A stretch of DNA of 64,000 nucleotides from the NCBI RefSeq assembly GCF_000165485.1, contig NC_014623.1, positions 1,569,501-1,633,500 of the forward strand. Direction: 5' to 3'. Shown here in pieces: positions 18,737 through 32,047 of this stretch (the stretch's first letter is position 1; each line of letters starts with the position of its first letter). Both the position numbers and the translations under genes were made by a program. The notes below the pieces were generated by a model, which saw only the letters and a program-made list of their open reading frames with translations, had not been told where the DNA came from and made no database searches. Origin of the DNA: Stigmatella aurantiaca DW4/3-1. Its GTDB lineage: Bacteria > Myxococcota > Myxococcia > Myxococcales > Myxococcaceae.

Positions 18737-19450
18737 ATGCCAGGGGCCGGGGCGAGGACGGCGGGGGTGTTGATGGTGCTCGTCCTGGGCGCTGGCTGCG
18801 GAATGCTCCGGGATCCCGAGGGGACGCTGGAGCGGGTGCGCGGGGGCACCCTGCGGGCCGGTGTGGTGGAGCGGCCCCCCTTCACCCAGGTCGGCCAGGG
18901 AACACCGGTTGGGGTGGAGGTCCTCCTGGTGGAGGAGCTTGCCCGCTCCCTGGGGGCAAAGGTGGAGTGGACGGTGGGGACCGAGGCCCGGCTGATGGAG
19001 GCCTTGACGCACCGGAAGCTCGATCTGGTCATCGGGGGAATCCCCGCGGACACCCCCTACGGCGCACGGGTGGCCCTGAGCCGTCCCTATTTGCGCGCAA
19101 GGCTCACCGTGGGCGCTCCCGCGGGCGAGGCCGTCCCACGCGAGCTGAAGGGCCACCCCGTGGCGGTGGAGCCGGGGCACGCGGCCATCGCGTTGCTGGA
19201 AGAAGCAGGCGCGGTTCCCAAGCCAACGTCGCAGGTGCATGCGGCCTCCGGTCTGCGCGCGGGGTTCGACTGGCAGCTCGAGGCGTGGGGGTACACGGCG
19301 GGGGAGTTCACGCTGAAGAACGAGGAGGTGCTGGTGGTGGTGGCCCCCGGAGAGAACGGGTGGCTCCGCCAGGTTGACCTCTTCTTGCACGAGAGCGCTT
19401 CCAAGACCCGTGACAGGCTCGTCCAGTCCGCGCGAGGAGGCGCGCGATGA
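18737..19450 (+). CDS. Periplasmic solute-binding (SBP family 3-like) lipoprotein
   Basis: 237 residues from the ATG at 18737, which follows a GGAGGAAG ribosome-binding site; the frame extends up to 18422 but that part is antisense to LysR. Lipoprotein signal VLMVLVLGAGCGM. The body has type 3 solute-binding features: GTLRAGVVERPPFTQVG, PVGVEVLLVEELARSLGAKVEWTVG, and RKLDLVIGGIPADTPYGARVALSRPYLRARLTV. No transporter permease is adjacent. Instead the gene overlaps (ATGA) a cation diffusion facilitator gene, so the pair may sense or handle a common solute, possibly a metal or metal chelate. That is inference. Confidence 0.83.
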   Translation: MPGAGARTAGVLMVLVLGAGCGMLRDPEGTLERVRGGTLRAGVVERPPFTQVGQGTPVGVEVLLVEELARSLGAKVEWTVGTEARLMEALTHRKLDLVIGGIPADTPYGARVALSRPYLRARLTVGAPAGEAVPRELKGHPVAVEPGHAAIALLEEAGAVPKPTSQVHAASGLRAGFDWQLEAWGYTAGEFTLKNEEVLVVVAPGENGWLRQVDLFLHESASKTRDRLVQSARGGAR

Positions 19451-20403
19451 GGACCGCGGAGCCGTTCGATCTGCCCCCCGAGAAGATGAAGGTCCTCGGA
19501 CGGGCGAAGCGGTGGGAGTGGATCTCGCTGGCCTATCTCGTGTCCGCCGTTGTTGGCATTTACTTCACCTTGGGCAACTCGCAGGCCATGAAGGCCGCGT
19601 GGCTGGAGGACTTGCTCAGCCTCATTCCTCCCCTGGCGTTCCTCATCGGAGGCCGGGTGTGCCGCCGGCGGCCCAACGGCGAGTTCCCCTATGGTTATCA
19701 CCGGGCCACCACCATCGCGTACCTCGTGGGGTCGCTGGCCCTGCTGGGGATGGGGCTCTACCTCTTCGCCGATTCGGTCATGAAGGGGGTGGAGGGCGAA
19801 CACCCCACCATCGGTTCGGTGAAGCTCTTCGGGCACGTGGTGTGGCTCGGCTGGCCCATGTTGCTCGCCCTGCTCTGGAGTGGGGTGCCGGTGGTGCTCT
19901 TGGGCCGGCTCAAGCGGCCATTGGCCGAGCAGCTCCACGACAAGGTGCTGTACGCGGACGCGATGATGAACAAGGCGGACTGGCTGACCGCGGGCGCGGC
20001 CTTTCTGGGCGTGCTGGGCATCGGCCTGGGGTTCTGGTGGGCGGACGCGGTGGCCGCGGGCATCATCTCCCTGGACATCTCCCACGATGGGCAGAAGCAC
20101 CTGCGCGCCGCGCTGGGAGACTTGATGGACAGGGCCCCGCGGACGCTGGACTACAAGCATCCCGTGGAACTGCCCGAGCGCATCCGCCACACCGTCGAAT
20201 CCCTGGACTGGGTGGAGAGTGCCCAGGTGCGTGTGCGGGAGGACGGCCACGTGTTCTTCGCGGACGTGGAACTGGTGCCTCGGCCTGGAACGGAGAACCT
20301 CGTCCAGCGGCTCACCCATGCCACGAGGGACCTGAAGCGCTTGGACTGGAGGCTCCACGAGGTGCTGCTCGTCCCGGTGGAGCGGCCGGCTCGCCCGGCA
20401 TGA
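19447..20403 (+). CDS. Cation diffusion facilitator (CDF) family transporter
   Basis: 318 residues with about six membrane segments (ISLAYLVSAVVGIYFTL, LLSLIPPLAFLIGG, TIAYLVGSLALLGMGLYLFA, MLLALLWSGVPVVLLG, LTAGAAFLGVLGIGLGFWWA) and a C-terminal cytoplasmic domain (PERIRHTVESLDWVESAQVRVREDGHVFFADVELV) of the CDF ferredoxin-like type. Candidate metal residues in the membrane are EDLLS in TM2 and YADAMMNKADW in TM5, in place of the classical HxxxD pairs, so specificity may differ from Zn exporters. Translationally coupled to the solute-binding protein gene (ATGA overlap). Confidence 0.85.
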   Translation: MRTAEPFDLPPEKMKVLGRAKRWEWISLAYLVSAVVGIYFTLGNSQAMKAAWLEDLLSLIPPLAFLIGGRVCRRRPNGEFPYGYHRATTIAYLVGSLALLGMGLYLFADSVMKGVEGEHPTIGSVKLFGHVVWLGWPMLLALLWSGVPVVLLGRLKRPLAEQLHDKVLYADAMMNKADWLTAGAAFLGVLGIGLGFWWADAVAAGIISLDISHDGQKHLRAALGDLMDRAPRTLDYKHPVELPERIRHTVESLDWVESAQVRVREDGHVFFADVELVPRPGTENLVQRLTHATRDLKRLDWRLHEVLLVPVERPARPA

Positions 20404-20412
20404 GGGCCCGGC

Positions 20413-21069
20413 TCAAGACCGGGGGGGCTGGTGGCCGTAGGTCTTGAATTTCTCCAGCACCACGGCCATCTCCGCCTCGTCGAGCAGCACGGGCTCACCG
20501 GCTTGCAGCGCCCGCCAGTACATGGCGGCGAGGGTCTCCACCTCGACGGCCAGCTTGTAGGCCGCGGCGAGGTCCGCTCCCACGACAATCATTCCATGGT
20601 TGGCCAGCAGGCAGGCCTTGCGCCCTTCGAGCGCGGCCACGGCATGGCGGGACAGCGCCTCGGTCCCGAAGGTGGCATAGGGCGCGCAGCGGATGGAGGA
20701 GCCCCCGGCCTTCGCCACCATGTAATGGAAGGAGGGAATGGAGCGATGGAGGCACGCCAGCGTCGTGCAGAACATGGAGTGCGCGTGCAGCACCGCGTTT
20801 ACCTCGGGCCGGACCTCGAGGATGTCCCGGTGGAAGCGCCACTCCGTGGAGGGGATGCGGGGCCCCTCGTGGCTGCCGTCGAAGCGCATGAGGACGATGT
20901 CCTCGGGCACGAGCGATTCGTAGTCCATCCCCGAGGGGGTGATGAGAAAGCCCTCCGCGACGCGCAGGCCGAGGTTGCCGGAGGTGCTCTGGTTGAGCCC
21001 GGAGGCGTTCATGCGCCGGGCGGTGGCGATCATTTCCTCGCGCAGGGCGAGGTGCGGAAGCGGGCTCAC
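20413..21069 (-). CDS. Class II aldolase, FucA-like (probable 5-methylthioribulose/5-deoxyribulose-1-phosphate aldolase)
   Basis: 218 residues from a GTG at 21069 that overlaps the mtnA stop (GTGA), hence translational coupling. Class II aldolase motifs: [15 protein letters not shown], catalytic Glu in [11 protein letters not shown], Zn His ligands in VLHAHSMF and [11 protein letters not shown], and [16 protein letters not shown] and [10 protein letters not shown], which match L-fuculose-1-phosphate aldolase closely. Next to mtnP and mtnA, the expected role is cleavage of 5-methylthioribulose-1-P or 5-deoxyribulose-1-P to DHAP and an aldehyde (the Ald2/DrdA step of the DHAP shunt). The methionine-salvage dehydratase MtnB has the same fold, but the FucA-like loops make aldolase more likely. 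Confidence 0.82.
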   Translation of the reverse strand: MSPLPHLALREEMIATARRMNASGLNQSTSGNLGLRVAEGFLITPSGMDYESLVPEDIVLMRFDGSHEGPRIPSTEWRFHRDILEVRPEVNAVLHAHSMFCTTLACLHRSIPSFHYMVAKAGGSSIRCAPYATFGTEALSRHAVAALEGRKACLLANHGMIVVGADLAAAYKLAVEVETLAAMYWRALQAGEPVLLDEAEMAVVLEKFKTYGHQPPRS

Positions 21070-22181
21070 GTGCCGGTTCCCCGGACCGTGCGCCGCTCGG
21101 GAAAGAGCGACAGCAGCCCCTCGGAGGAGGCCGCGCACACCCCGCGCTCGGTGATGAGCCCCGTGACCAGCCGCGCGGGCGTCACGTCGAAGCCGTAGTT
21201 GGCCACGGGGCTGCCGGGGGCGGTGACGTGCACGGATACCACCTCGCCCGAGGCGAGCCTTCCACTGATGTGGGTCAGCTCGGTGCCATCCCGCTGCTCG
21301 ATGGGGATGTCCCGGACGCCATCTTCGAGGGTCCAGTCGATGGTGGGAGAGGGCAGCGCCACATAGAAGGGCACGCCGTTGTCCTGCGCCGCGAGGGCCT
21401 TCAGGTAGGTGCCAATCTTGTTGGCCACATCGCCCCGGGCCGTGGTCCGGTCCGTGCCGACGATGCACAGGTCCACCTCGCCGTGCTGCATGAGGTGGCC
21501 GCCCACGTTGTCGGCGATGACGGTGTGGGGGACGCCGTGCTGCCCAAGCTCCCAGGCGGTGAGGCTGGCGCCCTGATTGCGGGGCCGCGTCTCGTCCACC
21601 CAGACATGGACGGGCAGCCCCGCGTCATGGGCCAGGTACACGGGGGCCAGGGCGGTGCCCCAATCCACGGTGGCCAGCCAGCCGGCGTTGCAGTGGGTGA
21701 GGACGTTGATGCGGCCCTGTTTCCCTTTGCGCGCCCAGGCGGCCTCCAGGAGCGGCACCCCGTGGGAACCGATGCTCCGGTTGAGGGCCACGTCTTCATC
21801 GCAGAGGGCGGCGGCGCGGCGGTAGGCCTCGGCCAGACGTCCCGCGGGGGACAGGGGCTGAAGGGTGCGGCGCATCTCCTCCAGGGCCCAGCGCAGGTTG
21901 ATGGCGGTGGGCCGGGTGGCCAGGAGGACCTCATGGGCCCGCGCCAGGGCCTCGTCCGAGGCATTCTCGCGCAAGGCGAGGCAGATGCCGTAGGCGGCGG
22001 CGGCGCCGATGAGGGGAGCGCCCCGGACTTGCATGGAGCGGATGGCGTGGGCCACTGCTTCCAGCGTGGTGAGCCGCACCTTCACGAAGGCATGGGGCAG
22101 GCGGGTTTGATCGATGATGCCCACGGAGGTGCCATCGGCTTCGACCCAGATGGTGCGCGTGGGCTGCTCGTGAACCTTCAT
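21066..22181 (-). CDS. mtnA: S-methyl-5-thioribose-1-phosphate isomerase
   Basis: 371 residues from the ATG at 22181 ([14 protein letters not shown]), giving the normal MtnA length. Motifs of the eIF2B-like isomerase fold: [16 protein letters not shown], catalytic Cys region [14 protein letters not shown], Asp region [23 protein letters not shown], and [12 protein letters not shown]. It isomerises 5-methylthioribose-1-phosphate to 5-methylthioribulose-1-phosphate. It lies between mtnP (25 bases upstream) and the class II aldolase (overlapping), forming one operon for salvage of methylthioadenosine and related nucleosides. Confidence 0.95.
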   Translation of the reverse strand: MKVHEQPTRTIWVEADGTSVGIIDQTRLPHAFVKVRLTTLEAVAHAIRSMQVRGAPLIGAAAAYGICLALRENASDEALARAHEVLLATRPTAINLRWALEEMRRTLQPLSPAGRLAEAYRRAAALCDEDVALNRSIGSHGVPLLEAAWARKGKQGRINVLTHCNAGWLATVDWGTALAPVYLAHDAGLPVHVWVDETRPRNQGASLTAWELGQHGVPHTVIADNVGGHLMQHGEVDLCIVGTDRTTARGDVANKIGTYLKALAAQDNGVPFYVALPSPTIDWTLEDGVRDIPIEQRDGTELTHISGRLASGEVVSVHVTAPGSPVANYGFDVTPARLVTGLITERGVCAASSEGLLSLFPERRTVRGTGT

Positions 22182-22206
22182 GGGCTTGCTCCTGGGGAGA
22201 AAGGGG

Positions 22207-23085
22207 TCAGCGCCGCAGGACCCGGCCCGCCACGGCGTCCAGAAGGGGGAGGAGGGCGGGATCCCGGGCATCGGGGGCGGTGATGATCGCGGTGTCCAGG
22301 GCGGTCTGACAGCCATGACGGCAAGGACCCGAGTGTCCCGTCAGGAGGGGCGCCACACGCTTGACCAGCGCGCGAGCAAGCCCCGCGTTGCCGTGGAGAA
22401 CCTCGATGATCTGCTCGACGGTGACGGCGTCATGGCCCGGGTGCCAGCAGTCGTAGTCCGTCACCATGGCCACGGACGCGTAGCAAATCTCCGCCTCGCG
22501 GGCGAGCTTGGCCTCCGGCATGTTGGTCATGCCGATGACGTCGCACTTCCAGCTCCGGTACAGCTCGCTCTCGGCGAGCGACGAGAACTGAGGCCCCTCC
22601 ATCACCAGGTAGGTGCCCCCGCGCCGCAGGGAGATGCCGGTCCCCTCGGCCGCCTTCACCACCGCATCGCCGAGCCGGGTGCACACAGGCCGGGCCATGG
22701 AGACATGGGCCACGCAGCCGGTGCCGAAGAAGCTCTTCTGGCGGGCGAAGGTGCGGTCGATGAACTGATCCACGACGACGAAGGTGCCTGGGGGCAGGTC
22801 CTCGCGCAGGCTGCCCACGGCCGACAGCGAGAGGATGTCCGTGACGCCGCTGCGCTTGAGCGCGTCGATGTTCGCGCGGAAGTTGAGCTCCGAGGGCGGA
22901 ATCCGGTGGCCGCGCCCGTGCCGGGGCAGGAACACCACCTGCTGCCCGTCCAGGCTGCCAAAGCACAACTCATCCGAGGGCTCGCCAAACGGGGAGGACA
23001 CCTTGCGCCAGGTGACGTCCTTCAAACCGTCGATCTGGTAGAGGCCGCTGCCGCCAATGATTCCGAGAACGGGAGGAGAAGGCAT
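22207..23085 (-). CDS. mtnP: S-methyl-5'-thioadenosine phosphorylase
   Basis: 292 residues. Phosphorylase signatures: [15 protein letters not shown], phosphate-binding [35 protein letters not shown], base-binding [54 protein letters not shown]. It cleaves 5'-methylthioadenosine (or 5'-deoxyadenosine) with phosphate to adenine and the ribose-1-phosphate derivative used by MtnA. First gene of the mtnP-mtnA-aldolase operon. No mtnK, mtnW, mtnC or mtnD homologue is present in the window. Confidence 0.95.
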   Translation of the reverse strand: MPSPPVLGIIGGSGLYQIDGLKDVTWRKVSSPFGEPSDELCFGSLDGQQVVFLPRHGRGHRIPPSELNFRANIDALKRSGVTDILSLSAVGSLREDLPPGTFVVVDQFIDRTFARQKSFFGTGCVAHVSMARPVCTRLGDAVVKAAEGTGISLRRGGTYLVMEGPQFSSLAESELYRSWKCDVIGMTNMPEAKLAREAEICYASVAMVTDYDCWHPGHDAVTVEQIIEVLHGNAGLARALVKRVAPLLTGHSGPCRHGCQTALDTAIITAPDARDPALLPLLDAVAGRVLRR

Positions 23086-23168
23086 GAGGGCTCCGGGACA
23101 GGGGAACAGCCGCGCGTCGGGGCGCAGTCTTCACTGCCGTGGCCTGGGGAGGCAACAGTGAAGGCGGA

Positions 23169-24566
23169 TTATCCCTTTTTGGCGGTGCTGGCCAGCTCCG
23201 CGGGCGCCTCGGGCGCGGAGGTGGGGTGGGTGAGCTGCGCCAGGGCGGCCTCGGGTTGGGGCGTGCGGCCCAGCTCACGGGGCAGGAACAGGAGGACGAG
23301 GAGCGCGGGGGCCATGGCCACCGTGGTGAAGGTGAAGAAGCCCGCCCAACCCAGGGACTCGGCGAGGAAGCCCGAGGCGGCGCCCATGAGGTGCATGGGA
23401 ACGGCGGACAGGCTGGAGAGCAACGCGTATTGGGTGGCGGAGAAGCTCCGGTTGCAGAGGGCCGTGATGAAGACGGTGATGGCGGCGCTGCCCATGCCTC
23501 CCGTGAAGTTGTCGGCGCCCACGGTGAGCGCCAGGAAGAGGGGGTCTTTTCCCCGTGCCGCCAGCGCGATGTAGAGCAGGTTGGTGAGCGCCTGGGCCGA
23601 GCCGAAGAGCAGCAGGCTTCGCTTGATGCCCAGCTTCGCCACCAGCACGCCGCCCAGCACGGCCCCGGCGATGGCGCCCGCCATGCCCACGAACTTCTGG
23701 ATGACGCCCAGCTCGGTGTTGCTGAAGCCCAACTCCAGGGTGAAGGGCGTGGTCATCCGGAAGGCCACCGCGTCGCCCACGCGGAACAGGACGATGAAGA
23801 GCAGCGTCCCCAGGGCGAGCCGGTAGCGCCAGAGGGCCCCGGTTGCCGTCTTGAAGAAGGAGGGGGCTTCCTGCTGGGCTTCGGCCGTGGGGGAGCGCGC
23901 CCGGTTCCGCTGGAAGAAGTCCACGAGCGGCTCCACCACCGAGGCGACGAGGGAGAGGGGCCGGTGGGAGGCCGGTGGCTCGGGGGCCAGCAACGTGGTC
24001 ACCACGCCCACCGCCATGAGCGCCCCCATGACGGCATACGTGGACGTCCAGCCGATGAGGTCCGACAGCGTCAGCGCCACCGCCATGGCGAAGATCATCC
24101 CCACGCGGTAGCCGAGGGTGAAGGTGGTGACGCCGAGGGCGCGGTCCTCATCCGAGAGCAGATCGGTCCGGTACGCGTCCGCGACGATGTCCTGGCTGGC
24201 GGAGAGGAAGGCCACCAGCGCGGCCAAGCTGGCCATGAGCATCGTCTGGCGGCTGGGATCCACCTGCCCCATGACGACGAGGGCAAGGGCCAGCAACACC
24301 TGGGTGACCAGCAGCCACCCGCGCCGCCGCCCCAGGAAGGGCGGGTAATAGCGGTCCATCAGCGGCGCCCAGGCGAACTTGAAGGTGTAGGAGAAGCCCA
24401 CCAGGGAGAAGATGCCGATGGTTTTCAGCGACACCCCCTCGTTCTTCATCCATGCGGAGAGCGTGCTGCCCGTCAGGTACAGCGGCAGGCCCGAGGAGAA
24501 GCCCAGGGCGAACATCAACAGGACGCGAGGGTTTCTCAGCGCGGACAGGACGGAGGGAGAGGACAT
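23169..24566 (-). CDS. ampG: AmpG-like muropeptide MFS transporter
   Basis: 465 residues with about 12 membrane segments. N-terminal FALGFSSGLPLYLTGSTLSAWMKNEGVSLKTIGIFSLVGFSYTFKFAWAPLMDRYYPPFLGRRRGW is the AmpG signature, and AFLSASQDIVADAYRTDLL is also typical. It imports anhydro-muropeptides through the inner membrane for cell-wall recycling. Transcribed divergently from the glycerol ABC operon across a 214-base gap that holds both promoters. Symbol by family. Confidence 0.9.
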   Translation of the reverse strand: MSSPSVLSALRNPRVLLMFALGFSSGLPLYLTGSTLSAWMKNEGVSLKTIGIFSLVGFSYTFKFAWAPLMDRYYPPFLGRRRGWLLVTQVLLALALVVMGQVDPSRQTMLMASLAALVAFLSASQDIVADAYRTDLLSDEDRALGVTTFTLGYRVGMIFAMAVALTLSDLIGWTSTYAVMGALMAVGVVTTLLAPEPPASHRPLSLVASVVEPLVDFFQRNRARSPTAEAQQEAPSFFKTATGALWRYRLALGTLLFIVLFRVGDAVAFRMTTPFTLELGFSNTELGVIQKFVGMAGAIAGAVLGGVLVAKLGIKRSLLLFGSAQALTNLLYIALAARGKDPLFLALTVGADNFTGGMGSAAITVFITALCNRSFSATQYALLSSLSAVPMHLMGAASGFLAESLGWAGFFTFTTVAMAPALLVLLFLPRELGRTPQPEAALAQLTHPTSAPEAPAELASTAKKG

Positions 24567-24730
24567 AGGTCGGTCGAAGGGCGCACTCTACGCCCTCCCA
24601 CGCTCAGGCGATGCCTGCTTCCCCGTGGGGAGTGTCCGCTTGTCTGAGGGGGAGGAGGGCGCGCCGGGGGCGGCGGGGCGCTCAGTTCCCGACGCCATGC
24701 GTTATCGAAGGAATCTGGCCACGTCCGGAG

Positions 24731-24748
24731 GTTGACCCTAGAGTCAAC
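24731..24748. promoter_or_regulatory. Inverted repeat, candidate operator of the glycerol ABC operon
   Basis: GTTGACCCTAGAGTCAAC is an 18-base palindrome with a single mismatched pair, 32 bases before the TTG start of the first ABC gene and inside the only large gap between that operon and divergent ampG. Its half site (TTGAC) also resembles a -35 box, so a regulator bound here would overlap the promoter. The regulator is not identified. Confidence 0.45.
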
Positions 24749-24780
24749 GCCCTGAAGCTTCGCGAACCGAGGACAATGGG

Positions 24781-25879
24781 TTGAAGCACGGCATCGAGCT
24801 CGACAACGTCACCCGGATGGCCGGTGGGGAGATGCACCTGGCGGACATCCAGCTGGCGTTGGAACCTGGTTCATTCAACATCCTGCTGGGCCGGACGCGG
24901 GCGGGGAAGACCTCGCTCCTGCGGTTGATGGCTGGGCTGGACCGGCCGACCTCGGGCGCCATCCGCTTCAACGGCGTGGACGTGACGCGCTGGGATGTGC
25001 GCCGCCGCGATGTGGCCATGGTGTATCAGCAGTTCGTCAACTACCCCTCGCTCACCGTCTACGAGAACATCGCCTCGCCGCTGCGGCTGGCGGGCAAGCT
25101 GGGCAAGCCGGAGATCGACAAGCGGGTGAGGGAGACGGCCGCCGTGCTGCGCCTGGAGCCGTTCCTGCAACGGCTGCCCGCGGAGCTGAGCGGCGGCCAG
25201 CAACAGCGCACGGCGATGGCGCGCGCCTTGGTGAAGGACGCGTCGTTGCTCCTGCTCGACGAGCCTCTGGCCAACCTGGACTACAAGCTGCGCGAGGAAC
25301 TGCGCACGGAGATGCGGCAGATCTTCCGGGACCGTCCCGCCGTCATCGTCTACGCGACCACCGAGCCCACCGAGGCCTTGCTCCTGGGAGGACGCACCGC
25401 CGTGCTCCACGAGGGGCGGCTGCTCCAGACGGGCTCGACCTTGGAGGTCTACCAGGCGCCGGCCACGGAGCAGGTGGGCCAGGTCTTCAGCGATCCGCAG
25501 ATGAGCCTGTGGACCGTGGAGGTGACCGGCGCCGAGGTGCGGCTGTCGCCCGAGCTGGCCTTCCCCCTCTGCGGACATCTGCGCGGCCTGGCCCCGGGGC
25601 CCTACCGCCTGGGGCTGCGGGCCCACCACCTGAGGCTCGCCCCGGCGTCGGCCACGGATGTCCGTTTGCCGGTGCGCGTGGAGGTGGAGGAGATCAGCGG
25701 ATCCGAGACGCTCATCCACGCCACGCACGGGCGCCACGCGCTCTCCGCGCAGGTCGAGGGCGTTCACCGGCACCCGTTCGGTGCGGCACTGGACCTCTTC
25801 TTTTCACCCTCCCGGCTGTTCGCGTTCGGCCCGGACGGCCGCCTGGTGGCCGCACCCCCCTCCACTCAGGAGGGCGCGC

Positions 25880-25893
<14 letters not shown>
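24781..25893 (+). CDS. glpS: Glycerol ABC transporter ATP-binding protein GlpS-like
   Basis: 370 residues from the TTG at 24781; the nearby ATG at 24776 is out of frame. ABC ATPase with an unusual Walker A (LLGRTRAGKTSLLRL), Q-loop AMVYQQFVNYPSLTVYENIA, signature LSGGQQQRTAMARALV, Walker B LLLLDEPLANLD; the H-loop His is replaced (YATTEPTEALLLG). A C-terminal CUT1-type regulatory (TOBE) domain follows (residues about 240-360). GlpS of the glpSTPQV system has this A-G-K-T Walker A. The gene overlaps the next one by 14 bases. It energises glycerol or polyol uptake together with the second ATPase. Confidence 0.85.
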
Positions 25894-26968
<1,075 letters not shown>

Positions 26969-26980
26969 GGAGGAGTGCGG

Positions 26981-27849
<869 letters not shown>

Positions 27850-27853
<4 letters not shown>

Positions 27854-28647
27854 GACCCTCCCGGCTCATCGCCCCGCTCTACCTGCTGCTGAGCCTGGTG
27901 CCCATCTACTGGCTGGTGAGCATGTCGCTGAAGACGAACGAGGAGATTTTGGGCCCGTTCTCGCTCTTCCCGAGGTTGCCCACGCTGGCCAACTACCTGG
28001 TCATCTTCACGGAGCCGGATTGGCGCCAGGGCTACATCAATTCGCTCACCTACGTGGGCATCAACACGGTGCTCTCGGTGGTGCTGGCGCTGCCCGCGGC
28101 GTATGCCTTTTCGCGCTACCGGTTCCTGGGGGACACGCACCTGTTCTTTTGGCTGCTGACCAACCGCATGGCGCCCCCGGCCGTGTTCCTGCTGCCCTTC
28201 TTCCAGCTCTACTCGAGCATCGGCCTGTTCGACACGCCGTGGGCCGTGGCGCTGGCGCACATGCTCTTCACGGTGCCGCTGGCGGTGTGGATCCTCGAAG
28301 GCTTCATGTCCGGGGTGCCACGCGAGATCGACGAGACGGCCTACATCGACGGCTACAGCTTTCCGCGCTTCTTCCTGCGCATCTTCCTGCCGCTCATCCG
28401 CTCGGGCGTGGGCGTGACGGCGTTCTTCTGCTTCATGTTCAGCTGGGTGGAACTGCTGCTGGCGCGCACGCTGACCTCGGTGGAGACGAAGCCCATCGCC
28501 GCCACGATGACGCGAACGGTGAGCGCGGCGGGCATGGACTGGGGCGTGCTCGCCGCTGCGGGAGTCCTCACGCTCATTCCGGGCGCGGTGGTCATCTACT
28601 TCGTGCGCAACTACATCGCCAAGGGCTTTGCCCTGGGGAGGGTCTGA
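27850..28647 (+). CDS. glpQ: Glycerol ABC transporter permease GlpQ-like
   Basis: 265 residues, MalG-like CUT1 permease. About six membrane segments and the EAA loop in FMSGVPREIDETAYIDGYSFPRFFLRIFLPLIRSG. Start overlaps the stop of the previous permease gene (ATGA). It forms the second channel half. Followed after 6 bases by the DUF2160 gene, as in known glycerol ABC operons. Confidence 0.9.
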
Positions 28648-28653
28648 GCCGCC

Positions 28654-28922
28654 ATGGACTTTCAATGGATGGCGTGGACCTTGGAAACGGCCCTGTTCTT
28701 CGGGGTCATCGCCGCACTGCTGCTGGCCTATACCGTCTGGGGACTGGTTTCTCCTTCGGTCCCCCGGCGTGGCTGGTTGCCCATGCCCACGGGACGGGGA
28801 GACCGCCTGTTCCTGGGGTTGATGGGCAGCGCATGGATCAACCTTGCCTGGCTTGGGCTGACGGAGGCCCCGCAGGGGATCGCCGTGGGCCTTTCACTGC
28901 TGTTCATGCTCGTCATCGGAAG

Positions 28923-28932
<10 letters not shown>
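28654..28932 (+). CDS. DUF2160 small membrane protein of the glycerol ABC system
   Basis: 92 residues with three hydrophobic segments (TALFFGVIAALLLAYTVWGLV, LFLGLMGSAWINLAWLGLT, GIAVGLSLLFMLVIG) and the DUF2160 core PRRGWLPMPTGRGDRLFLGLM. It lies between the permease and solute-binding genes, the position DUF2160 proteins take in glpSTPQV loci. Probably a small accessory subunit of the transporter. Overlaps the next gene by 10 bases. Confidence 0.88.
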
Positions 28933-30725
<1,793 letters not shown>

Positions 30726-30744
30726 CGCACACGGTGTGAGGGCG

Positions 30745-30813
30745 GCGGGTTCGATTCCCGCCGCCTCCATCCCGAGAAGCCCAGCAATCTTAACGGGTTG
30801 CTGGGTTTTTCTT
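30745..30813 (+). repeat. Left attachment-site repeat (attL): 3' half of a tRNA-like domain plus terminator
   Basis: Bases 30745-30761 form a perfect T arm (GCGGG TTCGATT CCCGC), followed by a 7-base acceptor 3' strand CGCCTCC and A at 30769. With a GGGGGCG 5' strand this gives a G3-U70 pair and A73, the pattern of tmRNA or tRNA-Ala. No 5' half exists here: glpV coding sequence ends 20 bases upstream. A terminator hairpin follows. Perfectly repeated at 44418-44486; weaker similarity continues to 30869, inside the integrase 3' end. Confidence 0.85.
30777..30811 (+). terminator. Rho-independent terminator in left repeat
   Basis: CCCAGCAA (30780-30787) pairs with TTGCTGGG (30798-30805) around a 10-base loop and is followed by TTTTTC. 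It can terminate the glycerol operon and, in reverse, the integrase gene, but by position it belongs to the tRNA-like gene end that the element targets. Confidence 0.8.
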
Positions 30814-30859
30814 GGTCCTCGTTTTCATCATGTGCCTCCAGTGTGCCCCTCTGGCGTCT

Positions 30860-32047
30860 CTAGCCCAGAGCAGCGCGCGGCTGGGGAATGGGACGATCCA
30901 GTTCCTGCACCGCACTCTCCCGTGCCTCGGGTGACAGGTGCGCGTACCTCATGGTCATCTCGATGGTGGCGTGCCCCATCAACTCCTGGATGACCTTGAG
31001 AGCCACGCCCCGCATCGCAAGGTGGCTGCCGTAGGTGTGGCGTAGGTCGTGCCAGCCGATGGAACCCTCCGGGCGGCTGACTCCTGCCCTACGCAGCGCT
31101 CGCAGGAGCGGGTGCTTAGTCATCCCAGCGGTGAGCGGGCGACCGTCCGTCTGGCAGAACACGTAAGGGCCGCATAGGTGCCGGTGTGCCTTGAGTGCTT
31201 CCACCGTTGACGTGGGCAGGTCCACGGTCCTTTCCCGTCCACCCTTGGGCAGCCCCACCACGTCGCGCCAGATCGTCCGGCGCACGTTGAGTTTGCCGCG
31301 CTGCAAGTCCAGGTCTGCCCACTGGAGCCCGATCAACTCTCCAAGCCGCAGCCCCGTCTTGAGCGCCACGAGGATCAACGTCCGCCACTCCGGCTCAGCG
31401 GCATTACTCATGCGCTCGGCTTCCTCGAAGGAGAGGAAGTCAAAGGCGGGCTTGTCCGTCTTGAACAGCTTGACGCGCGGGACGTGTTGGAGCACGCCCT
31501 GTTCTTGAGCCAGTGCCAGCAACTTGTGCAGGACCGTCAGAACGTTGTTGATCGACTTGAGGGAGAGCAGCTTCACCGCACCGGAGCCCTTGCGCTTGAG
31601 GAGGGCCGCCCGCGTGGGAGTTTCCTTCCGTGCGCGCGCCCCCGAGGGCTTCTTACGCATGGCCGCCTTGAAGTCTTCGATCTCCGCTGGACCGATGGCA
31701 TCAAGGGGCATGTTGCCGAACGCGGGGATCAGGTGATCATCCAGGATCTGCTGCTTGGTGACGACGCTGGAGTGCTTATTGTTGTTCTCGCTGTACGTCA
31801 GGAAGCGCGGGACGAACTCCCCGAGGGTGAGAACCCGACCCGCGCCGTTCTCCTTTCCGAAGGTTCCGGTCAAGAGTGCATGGCGTATCTGTCGCTCGTA
31901 CTCTTCAGCCCCCCTGCGGGTGTTGATGGGCGAGGCCTTGCGGATCCGCTCCACCCTGCCGCTGGGGTGCTGGTACTTGACGTCCACCCACCACGCCTCT
32001 TGCACCTTGCCCTCCTGAGTCTTCCACTGCCGCAGTCTGACGCTCAT
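30860..32047 (-). CDS. int: Tyrosine-type site-specific integrase
   Basis: 395 residues. N-terminal arm-binding and SAM-like core-binding regions (LTLGEFVPRFLTYSENNNKH), then the catalytic domain with the R-H-x-x-R-H-Y set: TGLRLGELIGLQWADL, HDLRHTYGSHLAMRG, VIQELMGHATIEMTMRYAHLSPEA. It catalyses integration and excision of the island at the flanking repeats. Start overlaps the stop of the excisionase gene (ATGA). The 3' end lies inside the repeated flank, only about 50 bases from the perfect repeat. Confidence 0.93.
   Translation of the reverse strand: MSVRLRQWKTQEGKVQEAWWVDVKYQHPSGRVERIRKASPINTRRGAEEYERQIRHALLTGTFGKENGAGRVLTLGEFVPRFLTYSENNNKHSSVVTKQQILDDHLIPAFGNMPLDAIGPAEIEDFKAAMRKKPSGARARKETPTRAALLKRKGSGAVKLLSLKSINNVLTVLHKLLALAQEQGVLQHVPRVKLFKTDKPAFDFLSFEEAERMSNAAEPEWRTLILVALKTGLRLGELIGLQWADLDLQRGKLNVRRTIWRDVVGLPKGGRERTVDLPTSTVEALKAHRHLCGPYVFCQTDGRPLTAGMTKHPLLRALRRAGVSRPEGSIGWHDLRHTYGSHLAMRGVALKVIQELMGHATIEMTMRYAHLSPEARESAVQELDRPIPQPRAALG

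Noticed and set aside
20413-21069. Class II aldolase read as MtnB (methylthioribulose-1-P dehydratase)
   Set aside because: The loops and C-terminus match fuculose-1-P aldolase rather than MtnB, and no mtnC/D genes follow.
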